A stretch of DNA of 64,000 nucleotides from Fulvivirga ligni (GTDB lineage: Bacteria; Bacteroidota; Bacteroidia; Cytophagales; Cyclobacteriaceae), in assembly GCF_021389935.1 (NCBI RefSeq), contig NZ_CP089979.1, forward strand, positions 5,685,001-5,749,000, read 5' to 3'. Position numbers and translations under genes: made by a program. The notes beneath the pieces are model-generated. The model made no database searches and was not told the DNA's origin. It saw only the letters and a program-made list of their open reading frames with translations. Below, one piece after another: positions 24,377 to 33,473 of this stretch (positions within the stretch are counted from its first letter, which is position 1; every line of letters begins with the position of its first letter).

Positions 24377-24952
24377 ATGCTACAGAGGCCAACCTCACAT
24401 ACTACTGCACCTCATAGCCAAACCTTTGAGCAGATATACCATAAGCATATTGATGCCTTGTACCATTATGGTATTAAGTTCAAAGCCAATCAGCAATTGG
24501 TGGAAGACTGCATACAAGATTTGTTTGCGGACCTATGGCAACGCCCTGAAAGCCTGTCAAGGGTTAAAAACATGCGCCCTTACCTGCTCGGTGCATTAAG
24601 AAGGAAGTTACTAAAGAGAATTTATGCTGAAAAAGAAGCGCCTTACCCTGAAGAAGAGCTGAATACTTTTTTTGAAGTTAGATTTGCTGATAACAGTGAG
24701 GTACAAAAGCTTTTTGATCAGGAACACCTTCTGATAATACACTCGGCTTTTTGCAAGCTTACAGAAAAGCAAAAAGAGGTGATTTATCTCCGTTTTTACA
24801 ATCAGCTCAGCTTTGAAGAAATAGCAGAGGTGATGTCTGTTCAAACCAGAACTATTTACAAGCTATCCCATAGAGCGCTCACTGTTCTGAAAGAAGAGCT
24901 TGGTCCATACTCTTCTGCCCTACAGGTTTTTATATTGCTACTCAATCAATAA
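24377..24952 (+). CDS. ECF-type RNA polymerase sigma factor (FecI-like)
   Basis: The longest frame begins with TTG at 24326; the ATG at 24377 (MLQRPTSH) is preferred, giving 191 residues. Sigma region 2 reads FEQIYHKHIDALYHYGIKF and DCIQDLFADLWQRPE. Region 4 reads LTEKQKEVIYLRFYNQLSFEEIAEVM, then a helix-turn-helix end RTIYKLSHRALTVLKEEL. It is followed by a FecR-type anti-sigma gene and a SusC gene with an STN domain, the standard cell-surface signalling arrangement that induces uptake of a specific glycan or other nutrient. Confidence 0.9.
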   Translation: MLQRPTSHTTAPHSQTFEQIYHKHIDALYHYGIKFKANQQLVEDCIQDLFADLWQRPESLSRVKNMRPYLLGALRRKLLKRIYAEKEAPYPEEELNTFFEVRFADNSEVQKLFDQEHLLIIHSAFCKLTEKQKEVIYLRFYNQLSFEEIAEVMSVQTRTIYKLSHRALTVLKEELGPYSSALQVFILLLNQ

Positions 24953-25087
24953 TTCACCTCAGAATTATAAATATTTTAAAAATCATTGGTCTTTATTTAA
25001 AATAATAAAAAAGTGAAATAAATTTCATTTTGCATGGGGCACAAATCAGGGTGAGCTGGTACTACCCATTAACCACAACCTGAACCC

Positions 25088-26116
25088 ATGAAAAACCAAC
25101 GCTACGACCACTATCAGCTCTATGATTTTGTGCTCGACGATAGATTCATTCAATGGACTAACGGCGCAGAAGATCATTTCTGGGACCAGTACCTGATTAA
25201 CTTCCCTGAAAAGAAATACATTATTCAGGAGGCTAAGCTCATATTACAAGCGCTGCAGGTACCAGAGTCACCACTATCTACAGATAAGAAAAATAGCCTT
25301 TTAACCAATATTTACATGCAGGTAGGCTACTCAGCCAGTGACCTGAAAAAGAAGGACTCTATACTTAGAGCCAGTTGGAAATATGCCGCCAGTATCTCCT
25401 CTATTCTGCTCATTGTGAGTCTGGCATATTATTTCCTGGCCATAGCTCCTTATCAATATTATTCTACCCAATTCGAGGAGACCAAATCCATACTATTACC
25501 GGATAGTTCTGAAGTAATCATCAATGCTAATTCTTCTCTGAGAGTAGCTAAAAACATGCAAAATGCGGAGGTAAGAGAAGTTTGGCTGGAAGGTGAAGCT
25601 TTCTTTAAAGTCTGCAAAAAGAAACACGATCGGGAAGGCAGCATTTTTATTGTGCATGCAGAAAACATGGATATCCAGGTGCTAGGCACTCAATTTAATG
25701 TGAAAAGCAGAGATGGCAATTCTAGTGTGATATTAAAGAAAGGAGCGGTTAAGGTAGCCAACACACACACCAGCGAAAATCTACTGATGGTTCCTGGTGA
25801 GGAAGTGACATTGCATCACAAGCAAGATAAACTACAGAAGCATTCTCATAATACCACCGAGGAACTGGCATGGAAAGAAAATAACTTCATTTTCAATAAT
25901 GAAAGCCTGGAAACGGTAGCGCAACAGATAGAAGAATACTATGGATTTGAAGTGGAATTTGAGCACGACTACCTCAAAGATTACATTTTCACCGCCACAG
26001 TTTCAAGAAATGACTTTCCTCTTTTAAAAACACTGTTAGAGGAAGCCTTCCAACTCAAAATCTCAAAAGAAGACAACACCCTTTTCATACACAAAACCAA
26101 CAACGGACCCAATTAA
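25088..26116 (+). CDS. FecR-family anti-sigma factor
   Basis: 342 residues. The N-terminal cytoplasmic part (about 1-90) should bind the sigma factor. A single membrane helix follows (YAASISSILLIVSLAYYFLA). Next comes the periplasmic FecR domain with the hallmark strands ILLPDSSEVIINANSSLRV and VWLEGEAFFKV, then VHAENMDIQVLGTQFNVKS. The C-terminus (ESLETVAQQIEEYYGFEV) is a DUF4974/STN-interacting domain. It passes the signal from the SusC-type receptor to the sigma factor encoded upstream. Confidence 0.93.
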   Translation: MKNQRYDHYQLYDFVLDDRFIQWTNGAEDHFWDQYLINFPEKKYIIQEAKLILQALQVPESPLSTDKKNSLLTNIYMQVGYSASDLKKKDSILRASWKYAASISSILLIVSLAYYFLAIAPYQYYSTQFEETKSILLPDSSEVIINANSSLRVAKNMQNAEVREVWLEGEAFFKVCKKKHDREGSIFIVHAENMDIQVLGTQFNVKSRDGNSSVILKKGAVKVANTHTSENLLMVPGEEVTLHHKQDKLQKHSHNTTEELAWKENNFIFNNESLETVAQQIEEYYGFEVEFEHDYLKDYIFTATVSRNDFPLLKTLLEEAFQLKISKEDNTLFIHKTNNGPN

Positions 26117-26168
26117 AACTTCATGATAAACGGTCATACACTTAACAATTAAAACTAAAACGATTACT

Positions 26169-29100
26169 ATGAAACCTAACCTAATCTTTACCCGAGGGGC
26201 TCTTCTGGTAATGGTGCTGTGCCTACTGGCTCCGCCCTTGCTGCAAGCCCAAATGCCAAATAGTTATTTAGATGATGCCAATGCGGTGGCCTGGCATAGC
26301 GCATCAGATACTGACCATGCTTTTGATGTGATTCCATCACAAAACGAGCAAGTTTCGCTAGATAGCTTTTTATCTGAACTGGAAGAAAAATACACCGTGA
26401 GCTTTGCTTATGACGGCAATTTAGTAAAAAACAAAAAGGCCGAATCTTCTAAAGATAAGAACGAAAGCCTGGATCAGCTGCTGAAGGAAGCTCTGGCTCC
26501 GCATCACCTTAAATTTAAAAAGGTGAATGACAGGTACTATATTATTCAGAAAGAAGAAGCACCCAAGGCTGAGAAAATAGAAGCCTCTAAAGATCAGGCC
26601 TTTGCCAAGCCTCAGCTACCCCACCTTGTGGCATCTAAAGATGCGAGACCTATCACATCTGCTTTAGACCAGACCATTACAGGTAAAATCACTGATTCCG
26701 AATCAGGAGATCCTCTACCTGGTGTGAATATTCTGGCTCAAGGCACTTCTACAGGGGCAGTTAGTGACATAACAGGCGCCTATACCTTGAAAGTAGCTGA
26801 TGATGTGAATACCCTTATCTTTTCCTACATAGGATATGTAACCCAAGAGGTGAAAATTAATGGAAGAACATCTATTGATATCGCTTTAGCACCAAATGTA
26901 CAATCTCTTAATGAAGTAGTGGTAGTAGGATATGGTAAGCAAAAGAAGTCTGATGTAACTGGAGCTATAGGAATGGTGAGCTCAGAAGAATTACTTAAGG
27001 CGCCAGTTAACAATGCCTTACAAGGCTTGCAAGGAAAAGTAGCTGGTGTAAATGTATTCTTAAACTCAGGCTCACCTACCAGCAGCCCAAGAGTTTTGAT
27101 TCGTGGACTAGGTACCATTAACTCTAATGCCTCCCCGCTTTATCTGGTTGATGGTGTGGTAATGGAAGACATTCAATTTCTGAATCCTAATGACATTGAA
27201 AGCATGGAAGTGCTAAAAGATGCCTCAGCCACAGCAATTTATGGTGCCAGAGGTGCAAATGGTGTCATTATGATTACTACCAAAGGAGGAGCAAAATCTA
27301 ACGGTACTGTAGTAGCATATGATGGTTATGTGAGTTTCGGTACTCTTAGAAAGAAAATGGATCTACTCAATGCTGAAGAATGGCTTGAAGTAGTAGAGAC
27401 GGGTATGGAAAATACGCCTAAGTATAGACCTGGCATTGAGCCTCTGTTTACCAAAGATGACCCAAGATTATTTGACGCCAACGGAAATCCTCTATATGAC
27501 ACTGACTGGCAGGAAGAAGCTACCAGAACTGCAGTTTCTACTAACCATCAGTTTTCTGTTCGTCAGAAAACAGAAAATTCATCTTATGGAGCATTCATTA
27601 ATTATGCCCACATGGAGGGTATCATGCTTAACAATGACCTGGATCGATTATATGGTAAAATCACTTATGAAGGCAAGCCTAAAAAATGGTTGACTTTCGG
27701 TTTTAACCTTTTAGCTAACTACACCAAAGAAAATGAGTTTGATGAAGGTGGTGGCTATCAAATGCCTAGAAGAACTATGATAGAGATGCCTCCGATCTTC
27801 CCTGTGAAATTCCCTGACGGTACCTGGAGCAATAGCCAGATGATTACTGATGCTTACAACCTGGAGGCCATGGCTAACCCGGTACATGTATTAGAAACAC
27901 AGGATAGATTAAGAAAAAGAACTCAACTTTTCGGAAATACTTATTTCGAATTTCAGCTGGCAAAAGGACTTAGTTTAAGAACTCAATTAGGTTTTGATAA
28001 GCATGACAGGTTGTTCCAAAACTACAGCCCGAAAGATCTATTGAATATATCCAACCCACTTGGAACAGCTTATCAGGGTAGCACCCATGTCCTTTACTGG
28101 CAGGAAGAAACATTCCTGAACTACAACAAAGATATTGGTAAGCACAGAGTAAGTGGTGTGTTAGGCTTAAGCTGGCAAAGAAGGACAGAAGAAGGCTTCG
28201 GCATTACCACCAGAGATTTTGCTGATGACTCCTTCAGGTTCAATAACCTCGGTTCGGCCAGCCAGCCAGACGCCCCAGGATCTTACTATGATGAGTGGTC
28301 GTTAAACTCTTACTTCCTAAGAGGTGGCTATACCTATAATGATAGATACATGCTGACCTTAACCGGTAGAATAGATGGCTCATCACGTTTTGGAGAAAAC
28401 AATAAGTATGGATTTTTCCCTTCTGTAGGTTTGGGTTGGATGCTTACTGAAGAAGGCTTCTTAAGTGGATCTAGCTTCATTAACGTCTTAAAACTGAGAT
28501 CTAGCTATGGTATTACTGGTAATACTGAAATCCCTAATTATCAGTCGCTTGCAACTGTATCATCAGGAACTTTATTACTTAACGGACAGCGTGTAACTCA
28601 AAGCTGGGTGAACAGGCTTTCTAACCCTAACCTGGAATGGGAAAAGACACATCAGTTTGATATCGGGTTTAACCTGTCTATACTGAGTTATAAAGTGTCA
28701 TTAGAGTTTGATTATTACTACAAGCTTACCACTGACCTGCTTCTGGATAGGCCATTACCTCAGACTACTGGCTTCGGTGGAGTGAGAGATAATATAGGCG
28801 AAGTTTCTAACCGTGGTGTAGAAGTAATGCTAAACACTACTAACATAGAAAGCAGCAAGTTAAGCTGGACCAGCACTTTAAACTTCAACTATAACCGAAA
28901 TAGAATTGAAAAGCTTGGAGAAAACAATGAAGACATTTTCCCAGGTCCTAACTGGGTTTCTGGTAGCCAAACCATCTTGAGAGTAGGTGAACCATTAAGC
29001 TCATTCTGGGGATATGAAAGAATAGGCATCTGGGGAACTGACGAAGCTGAAGCAGCAGAAGATGCTGGTGCTGTACCTGGTGAGGCCAAAAGATCTGAGG

Positions 29101-29639
29101 AACAAAAAATCATAGGTAACGGACTGCCTAAATGGACGGGAAGTTTCATCAATAATTTCACTTACGGAAACTTCGACCTTACGCTAGATCTGCAGTTTGT
29201 ATATGATGTAGACATCTTACAGCAGTATTATCACTCTACTGAAGACCGTTCAGGAATTGCCAACGGACTAAGAACCATACTTACTGAAGGATGGACTCCA
29301 ACTAACCAAAATACAATGGTTCAGGAAATCAGAAACCAGGCCTATGCAGGACAAAACAGCCAGGTAGATAGCAGATGGATCGCTGATGGATCTTACCTGA
29401 GAGGAAATCTTATTCAGCTAGGTTATAATGTAAGAAATGGCTGGACAGAAAGAATGCAAATCAGAAACTTAAGAGTTTATGCCAGTGTGCAAAATGCCTT
29501 TGTGATCAACTCGAAAGATTTTCAAGGACTTGATCCGGAATCTACCTCCTGGGGTGGAAATCAGTGGGGACAGAATATGTTCTTTTTCCAATACCCACGC
29601 CCTAGAACTTACACTTTAGGAGTAAACCTTCAGTTTTAA
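26169..29639 (+). CDS. SusC/RagA-type TonB-dependent receptor with STN signalling domain
   Basis: 1156 residues. After a signal peptide (ending LLQAQ) comes an STN domain (about 58-125; VSLDSFLSELEEKYTVSFAY), which contacts FecR. The carboxypeptidase-like domain follows (ITGKITDSESGDPLPGVNI) and then the TonB-box region (NEVVVVGYG). The plug (VLIRGLGTINSNASPLYLVDG, ATAIYGARGANGVIMITT) and a 22-strand barrel ending PRTYTLGVNLQF complete it. It imports large ligands across the outer membrane with its SusD partner (next gene) and reports ligand binding to the sigma/anti-sigma pair. The ligand cannot be told from sequence. Confidence 0.95.
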   Translation: MKPNLIFTRGALLVMVLCLLAPPLLQAQMPNSYLDDANAVAWHSASDTDHAFDVIPSQNEQVSLDSFLSELEEKYTVSFAYDGNLVKNKKAESSKDKNESLDQLLKEALAPHHLKFKKVNDRYYIIQKEEAPKAEKIEASKDQAFAKPQLPHLVASKDARPITSALDQTITGKITDSESGDPLPGVNILAQGTSTGAVSDITGAYTLKVADDVNTLIFSYIGYVTQEVKINGRTSIDIALAPNVQSLNEVVVVGYGKQKKSDVTGAIGMVSSEELLKAPVNNALQGLQGKVAGVNVFLNSGSPTSSPRVLIRGLGTINSNASPLYLVDGVVMEDIQFLNPNDIESMEVLKDASATAIYGARGANGVIMITTKGGAKSNGTVVAYDGYVSFGTLRKKMDLLNAEEWLEVVETGMENTPKYRPGIEPLFTKDDPRLFDANGNPLYDTDWQEEATRTAVSTNHQFSVRQKTENSSYGAFINYAHMEGIMLNNDLDRLYGKITYEGKPKKWLTFGFNLLANYTKENEFDEGGGYQMPRRTMIEMPPIFPVKFPDGTWSNSQMITDAYNLEAMANPVHVLETQDRLRKRTQLFGNTYFEFQLAKGLSLRTQLGFDKHDRLFQNYSPKDLLNISNPLGTAYQGSTHVLYWQEETFLNYNKDIGKHRVSGVLGLSWQRRTEEGFGITTRDFADDSFRFNNLGSASQPDAPGSYYDEWSLNSYFLRGGYTYNDRYMLTLTGRIDGSSRFGENNKYGFFPSVGLGWMLTEEGFLSGSSFINVLKLRSSYGITGNTEIPNYQSLATVSSGTLLLNGQRVTQSWVNRLSNPNLEWEKTHQFDIGFNLSILSYKVSLEFDYYYKLTTDLLLDRPLPQTTGFGGVRDNIGEVSNRGVEVMLNTTNIESSKLSWTSTLNFNYNRNRIEKLGENNEDIFPGPNWVSGSQTILRVGEPLSSFWGYERIGIWGTDEAEAAEDAGAVPGEAKRSEEQKIIGNGLPKWTGSFINNFTYGNFDLTLDLQFVYDVDILQQYYHSTEDRSGIANGLRTILTEGWTPTNQNTMVQEIRNQAYAGQNSQVDSRWIADGSYLRGNLIQLGYNVRNGWTERMQIRNLRVYASVQNAFVINSKDFQGLDPESTSWGGNQWGQNMFFFQYPRPRTYTLGVNLQF

Positions 29640-29665
29640 TTTTTCCTGATCTAAAAAACACAACA

Positions 29666-31243
29666 ATGAAAAATATATTCAAAATATTCATCATACTCCT
29701 TACAGGTAGCTTAATGACCGCCTGTGACGATTTCTTAGAAGAGAAACCCCGGGATGAAATTAGTCTGGGACAGTTTTTCTCCGAGCCTTCTCATGCTCAA
29801 AATGCAGTGAACTCCCTATACCGCATTGGTGCACCCATGATGTACGGAAGCGGTGGTGTATACCAAGGTAAAAGAGCCATGTACGGACCCTATTTGTCAG
29901 GATTCTTTGATAATGAATATAAAGGACAGGAGCCATATATTGGCCACGCACAGCAGCTATCCTTTACTTCAACTAACATTGACGGTTTCTCTAACGGCAT
30001 ATGGTCAGACCTTTATCTGGCAATCTCGAGAGCCAACAATGCCATTAAGTACATACCTGAAACACCAGGTTTAGCAGAAAGTGATGCCAATAGACTGCTG
30101 GCCGAAGCTCGTTTTTTCAGGGCTTATGCTTACTATTTTCTGGTTCGTCTTTATGGTGAAGTACCATTAGTTGAAGAGCCTTATGAATCACTAGAAAATA
30201 TCTATGTAGCAAAAAGCCCATTGGCAGATGTGTATGGTCTAATAGAGAATGACCTGCTATTTGCGGTAAACCAAGGTGGACTTTCAACTGCATCTATGGT
30301 AAACAACGGATATAGAATAACCAAAGGGGCAGCTCAAGCACTTTTAGCTGAAGTATATCTTACCATGAGCGGATTCCCTTTACAATCAGATCATTATGCC
30401 GAAGCAGCCACTATGGCCAAAGCTGTTATCAATAGTGGATCCTATTCTCTCACTCAGCATGATACTGAAGCTGGAAGCATAGACATGGAAAACTCTGCCT
30501 ATAACAAAATCAGGCGTGAAGAAGCTTTAAGTAATGAATACATCTATATGGTTGAATATCTGGTAGGTATTTCTACTACAGAATATCCACAATGGTCTTA
30601 TCCGGTGGCGTATGCTGGTGATGTAGAGTATTCTATCACCAATGGCGCATATCAGCCCGTAGAGGAGTTTATGTGGGGCTATGACGCAGACAATGACCTA
30701 AGAGCTCAAAATAAGCAGTTCTTCCATACCACACTCAATGACGATGAAGGAAATGTCTTATCTACCTTTGAGCCTACGCCATACATTTGGCATGATGATC
30801 AGGCATTATTTCAAACTGCCACTTCTGGTAAAGATGCCTTAGCCATCAGCTATGCAGACGTTTTACTGATTGCGGCAGAAGCAATAGCGGAATCAGAAGG
30901 CGTTAATGCTGAAGCTGCTGGCTACCTGGCTGAAGTAAGAGGCAGAGCTTACTGGAAAGAAGATATGGCTGACATTGAAACAGACCTTAGTGGCTTGAGC
31001 GCCAATGATTTTGTGGAAGAAGTATGGAAAGAGAGATATAGAGAACTAGTATTTGAGTTCCCTTTATGGTTCGATATGATAAGAACGAGAACTTATCCAT
31101 TAACCAGCAATGCGGGTGATGGTGAAATTACTTTTGTGCCTTTGGTAGGACAAGAAAATACCTGGGGTAAAACCTTCCAGGAGAAGCATCTATTCATTCC
31201 AATACCACAAAGAGAGATACAAAGAAATCCTATGTTGCAGTAG
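29666..31243 (+). CDS. SusD/RagB-family nutrient-binding lipoprotein
   Basis: 525 residues with a lipobox (LMTACDDF), expected on the cell surface as the lid of the SusC barrel. The N-terminal tetratricopeptide-like scaffold includes NAVNSLYRIGAPMMYG and LLAEARFFRAYAYYFLVRLYGEVPLVEEP, a strong family signature. The C-terminal hallmark is VWKERYRELVFEFPLWFDMIRT, ending IPIPQREIQRNPMLQ. It is 26 bases after the SusC gene, and a terminator follows, so sigma-fecR-susC-susD form one regulated locus. No glycoside hydrolase is linked, so the ligand may not be a polysaccharide. Confidence 0.95.
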   Translation: MKNIFKIFIILLTGSLMTACDDFLEEKPRDEISLGQFFSEPSHAQNAVNSLYRIGAPMMYGSGGVYQGKRAMYGPYLSGFFDNEYKGQEPYIGHAQQLSFTSTNIDGFSNGIWSDLYLAISRANNAIKYIPETPGLAESDANRLLAEARFFRAYAYYFLVRLYGEVPLVEEPYESLENIYVAKSPLADVYGLIENDLLFAVNQGGLSTASMVNNGYRITKGAAQALLAEVYLTMSGFPLQSDHYAEAATMAKAVINSGSYSLTQHDTEAGSIDMENSAYNKIRREEALSNEYIYMVEYLVGISTTEYPQWSYPVAYAGDVEYSITNGAYQPVEEFMWGYDADNDLRAQNKQFFHTTLNDDEGNVLSTFEPTPYIWHDDQALFQTATSGKDALAISYADVLLIAAEAIAESEGVNAEAAGYLAEVRGRAYWKEDMADIETDLSGLSANDFVEEVWKERYRELVFEFPLWFDMIRTRTYPLTSNAGDGEITFVPLVGQENTWGKTFQEKHLFIPIPQREIQRNPMLQ

Positions 31244-31265
31244 GGGTTTATATTTTAGTAAGTGG

Positions 31266-31299
31266 ACGCCATTTCTAAGAAGGAATGGCGTTTTTTTTT
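31266..31299 (+). terminator. Intrinsic terminator after SusD
   Basis: An 8-bp stem (ACGCCATT at 31266-31273 with AATGGCGT at 31284-31291) is followed by a run of nine T. It is a classical Rho-independent terminator for the SusCD locus. Confidence 0.9.
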
Positions 31300-31461
31300 A
31301 AGCACTTCACACTGAAAGTCAATTAGTGAGAATCTATCTAATAGAATTTGAATAATGCAATAATTAGAAGGCATTAGGTAGTTGCATATCAATTCCGAAA
31401 GCGTTCACGGTATGCAAAGGCAGGTAGAATTCAAAGCAATCTGAATTCTACCTTAGTAAAA

Positions 31462-32010
31462 TTAAGGAATAGGGAAAATTCCCGGATCATTACCATCAGG
31501 ATCAACAAATGGATCACTATCATCACAAATACCATCATTATCATTGTCTTCACATAAACCTCCTCCTCTATCGGGATCAAAATCTGTAGAGACAAAACAA
31601 TTTCTTACTGAAGACATGTAAGTATCTCTTAATGTACAACCGGATGCAGGACTCACATTGGCAATTTGAACATGAACTGATGTGTTTTTGTAACTTTTAC
31701 TGAGATTAGAAAACACTGGTTGACCACTAGATTTAGTAGCGTTAGCTGGGATTTTTAGCAATGCGACATCAATAACTGTATTATCTGCAGTTATATAAAC
31801 TTCGACGGTTCTTTGGTAAGGAACAGAATAAGTACCTCCTGTGACATATACATAATATTCACTACCCAATGTTCCATCTGAACTATAACAATTACCCCCT
31901 GAATACAAAGCAGACAATATATAGCAATCGTCTGTCTGAGAAACTGTTGACTGAGAATAAGCAAATTGACACACAACAAGAAGAAGAACTAAAACATTAA
32001 TTATTTTCAT
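31462..32010 (-). CDS. Secreted protein with acidic calcium-binding-like tail
   Basis: The ATG at 32010 gives a signal peptide (MKIINVLVLLLVVCQFAYSQ); the upstream extension to 32049 is rejected. 182 residues remain. The body is beta-rich with paired cysteines (DDCYIL, GGNCYS, SGCTLR, RNCFVS), probably disulphide-bonded. The C-terminus (LCEDNDNDGICDDSDPF, then DPDGNDPG) has the DxDxDG pattern of thrombospondin type 3 or similar calcium-binding repeats. Function unknown. It is 68 bases downstream of the potassium channel gene and may be an independent unit. Confidence 0.7.
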   Translation of the reverse strand: MKIINVLVLLLVVCQFAYSQSTVSQTDDCYILSALYSGGNCYSSDGTLGSEYYVYVTGGTYSVPYQRTVEVYITADNTVIDVALLKIPANATKSSGQPVFSNLSKSYKNTSVHVQIANVSPASGCTLRDTYMSSVRNCFVSTDFDPDRGGGLCEDNDNDGICDDSDPFVDPDGNDPGIFPIP

Positions 32011-32078
32011 AAAATTTACTTTATAAATGTTAAATCCATAAGTTAACAAAATAAATTTTATTGAAAAAATTACATTTG

Positions 32079-33104
32079 CTATTCCCCCTCCATCACTCCA
32101 AAGGCGGCCTCTAATTTCTTCTTCGAATTTCCATCTGATATGAGAATTAAATAATCGCCCGCCTGAATTTGCTGCCCTTTGCTCGGGTTTTTAATGACTT
32201 TGTTATCCGAAACCATTCCTATAGCTACAGCATTAAATTCTTCTTTCAGCTGATGGAAAGCATCCAAATAATCGCCACCGGCAAATCGATTAGACTTTAA
32301 AATTCGGTATTGTTGAATATCAGAATCTCCGTCCGAAATACTGGTAGTGATCAAATCCTCTGTATATGAGGCCACTGACGGTTCAAAAATGTAGCTAGCC
32401 ACTAACCTTGAGGCCACTTCTGACTGCGCTATTACATAGCGAATACCGGCATTCATAAAAGTATCTTTTAGCGCAGGATTAGCACATGTAACAACAATGC
32501 TGCATTGCTGATAAGCTTTCTTCAGATTCAGCACAAAAACCAGCGTTTCAGTATCTTCTTTAAAATTCACAAAAACACCGTTTGACTTATTCAAATTCAC
32601 CTTTTTATAGGCCTCCATGTTATGAAAGTCAGCAAACATGCAGAAGCAATTATCCGATGGAAAAATGTCTTTAATAATATCTACATCCGCCTTTGAGTCT
32701 ACCACAAAAGCAATTTTATGGCCCGAATTAAATATCTGCTCTGCTACTTGTCGGCCAAACTCATTCCAGCCGATAATTACATAATGACCTTCAAAGTCTG
32801 TACCCCAGAAACCGTACTTTTTCTTTTCCATATACTGATTAAATTTACTGGTGATCTCCCCTATAACATAGCCCAGCACGCCTATACTACCGATAATTAG
32901 AAATAATCCTATTACTTTTCCAACAGGCGTAACAGGATAAAAGTCGCCGTAGCCCACCGTAGTAAGCGTAACGATGGCATACCAAAAGGCATCTGATATA
33001 CTTTTTATGTTAGCATCTGGAGATTTTTGCTCTACAACACCTATCAGGCATATTACACCCACATAGGCAAGAAAAGCTAATATGTAATATCTCCATTTTC
33101 TCAT
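32079..33104 (-). CDS. Two-helix potassium channel with RCK/TrkA domains
   Basis: 341 residues. Two membrane helices flank a pore loop with the selectivity filter TVGYGD (near residue 48). A cytoplasmic Rossmann RCK domain follows (HYVIIGWNEFGRQVAEQIF) and then a TrkA-C-type domain (residues about 250-335; KGQQIQAGDYLILIS). The layout matches MthK/Kch-type channels gated by ligands such as Ca2+ or nucleotides. Its start codon overlaps the stop of the AdoMet decarboxylase gene (TAATG), so it belongs to the polyamine/PspA operon, of which it is the last gene. Confidence 0.92.
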   Translation of the reverse strand: MRKWRYYILAFLAYVGVICLIGVVEQKSPDANIKSISDAFWYAIVTLTTVGYGDFYPVTPVGKVIGLFLIIGSIGVLGYVIGEITSKFNQYMEKKKYGFWGTDFEGHYVIIGWNEFGRQVAEQIFNSGHKIAFVVDSKADVDIIKDIFPSDNCFCMFADFHNMEAYKKVNLNKSNGVFVNFKEDTETLVFVLNLKKAYQQCSIVVTCANPALKDTFMNAGIRYVIAQSEVASRLVASYIFEPSVASYTEDLITTSISDGDSDIQQYRILKSNRFAGGDYLDAFHQLKEEFNAVAIGMVSDNKVIKNPSKGQQIQAGDYLILISDGNSKKKLEAAFGVMEGE

Positions 33105-33472
33105 TATTCTGGTGTCTTTAACGGTGCACTCTCAGTAATCTCCTCAGTTTCCCATTTCAACTCCAAACCCATTACTGCTACCTGCTCCTTAAACTCCATA
33201 GTTTTCATATGATTACAACCACTAAGTTCTACATAACTCCAGCCACTCTGAGGGAAAGTATGAATGGCCAGATGAGATTCAGCTAAAAGCCATATGGCAG
33301 TATAGCCTTGCACGGGAAAGAAATACTCAGAGAAATTAAGCACATTGAACTTTGTAGAAGCTAACAACTTATCAAAGGTAATCTTTAAGGTTTCAGGCTC
33401 TATAGTTTTCACCCATAGCCTGAGACTATAGATTTTGGCGGGTAATGATTTGTGTTCTGGAGTCTGATTCAT
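33104..33472 (-). CDS. S-adenosylmethionine decarboxylase-type protein
   Basis: 122 residues, the length of the prokaryotic AdoMetDC proenzyme. The self-cleavage site is AESHLAIHTFPQ: the Ser after Glu would become the pyruvoyl group. The downstream Cys in VELSGCN corresponds to the catalytic Cys. The enzyme makes decarboxylated AdoMet, the aminopropyl donor for spermidine synthesis, which fits the spermidine synthase gene directly upstream (2-base gap). Overlaps the potassium channel start by one base. Confidence 0.88.
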   Translation of the reverse strand: MNQTPEHKSLPAKIYSLRLWVKTIEPETLKITFDKLLASTKFNVLNFSEYFFPVQGYTAIWLLAESHLAIHTFPQSGWSYVELSGCNHMKTMEFKEQVAVMGLELKWETEEITESAPLKTPE

Positions 33473-33473
33473 A

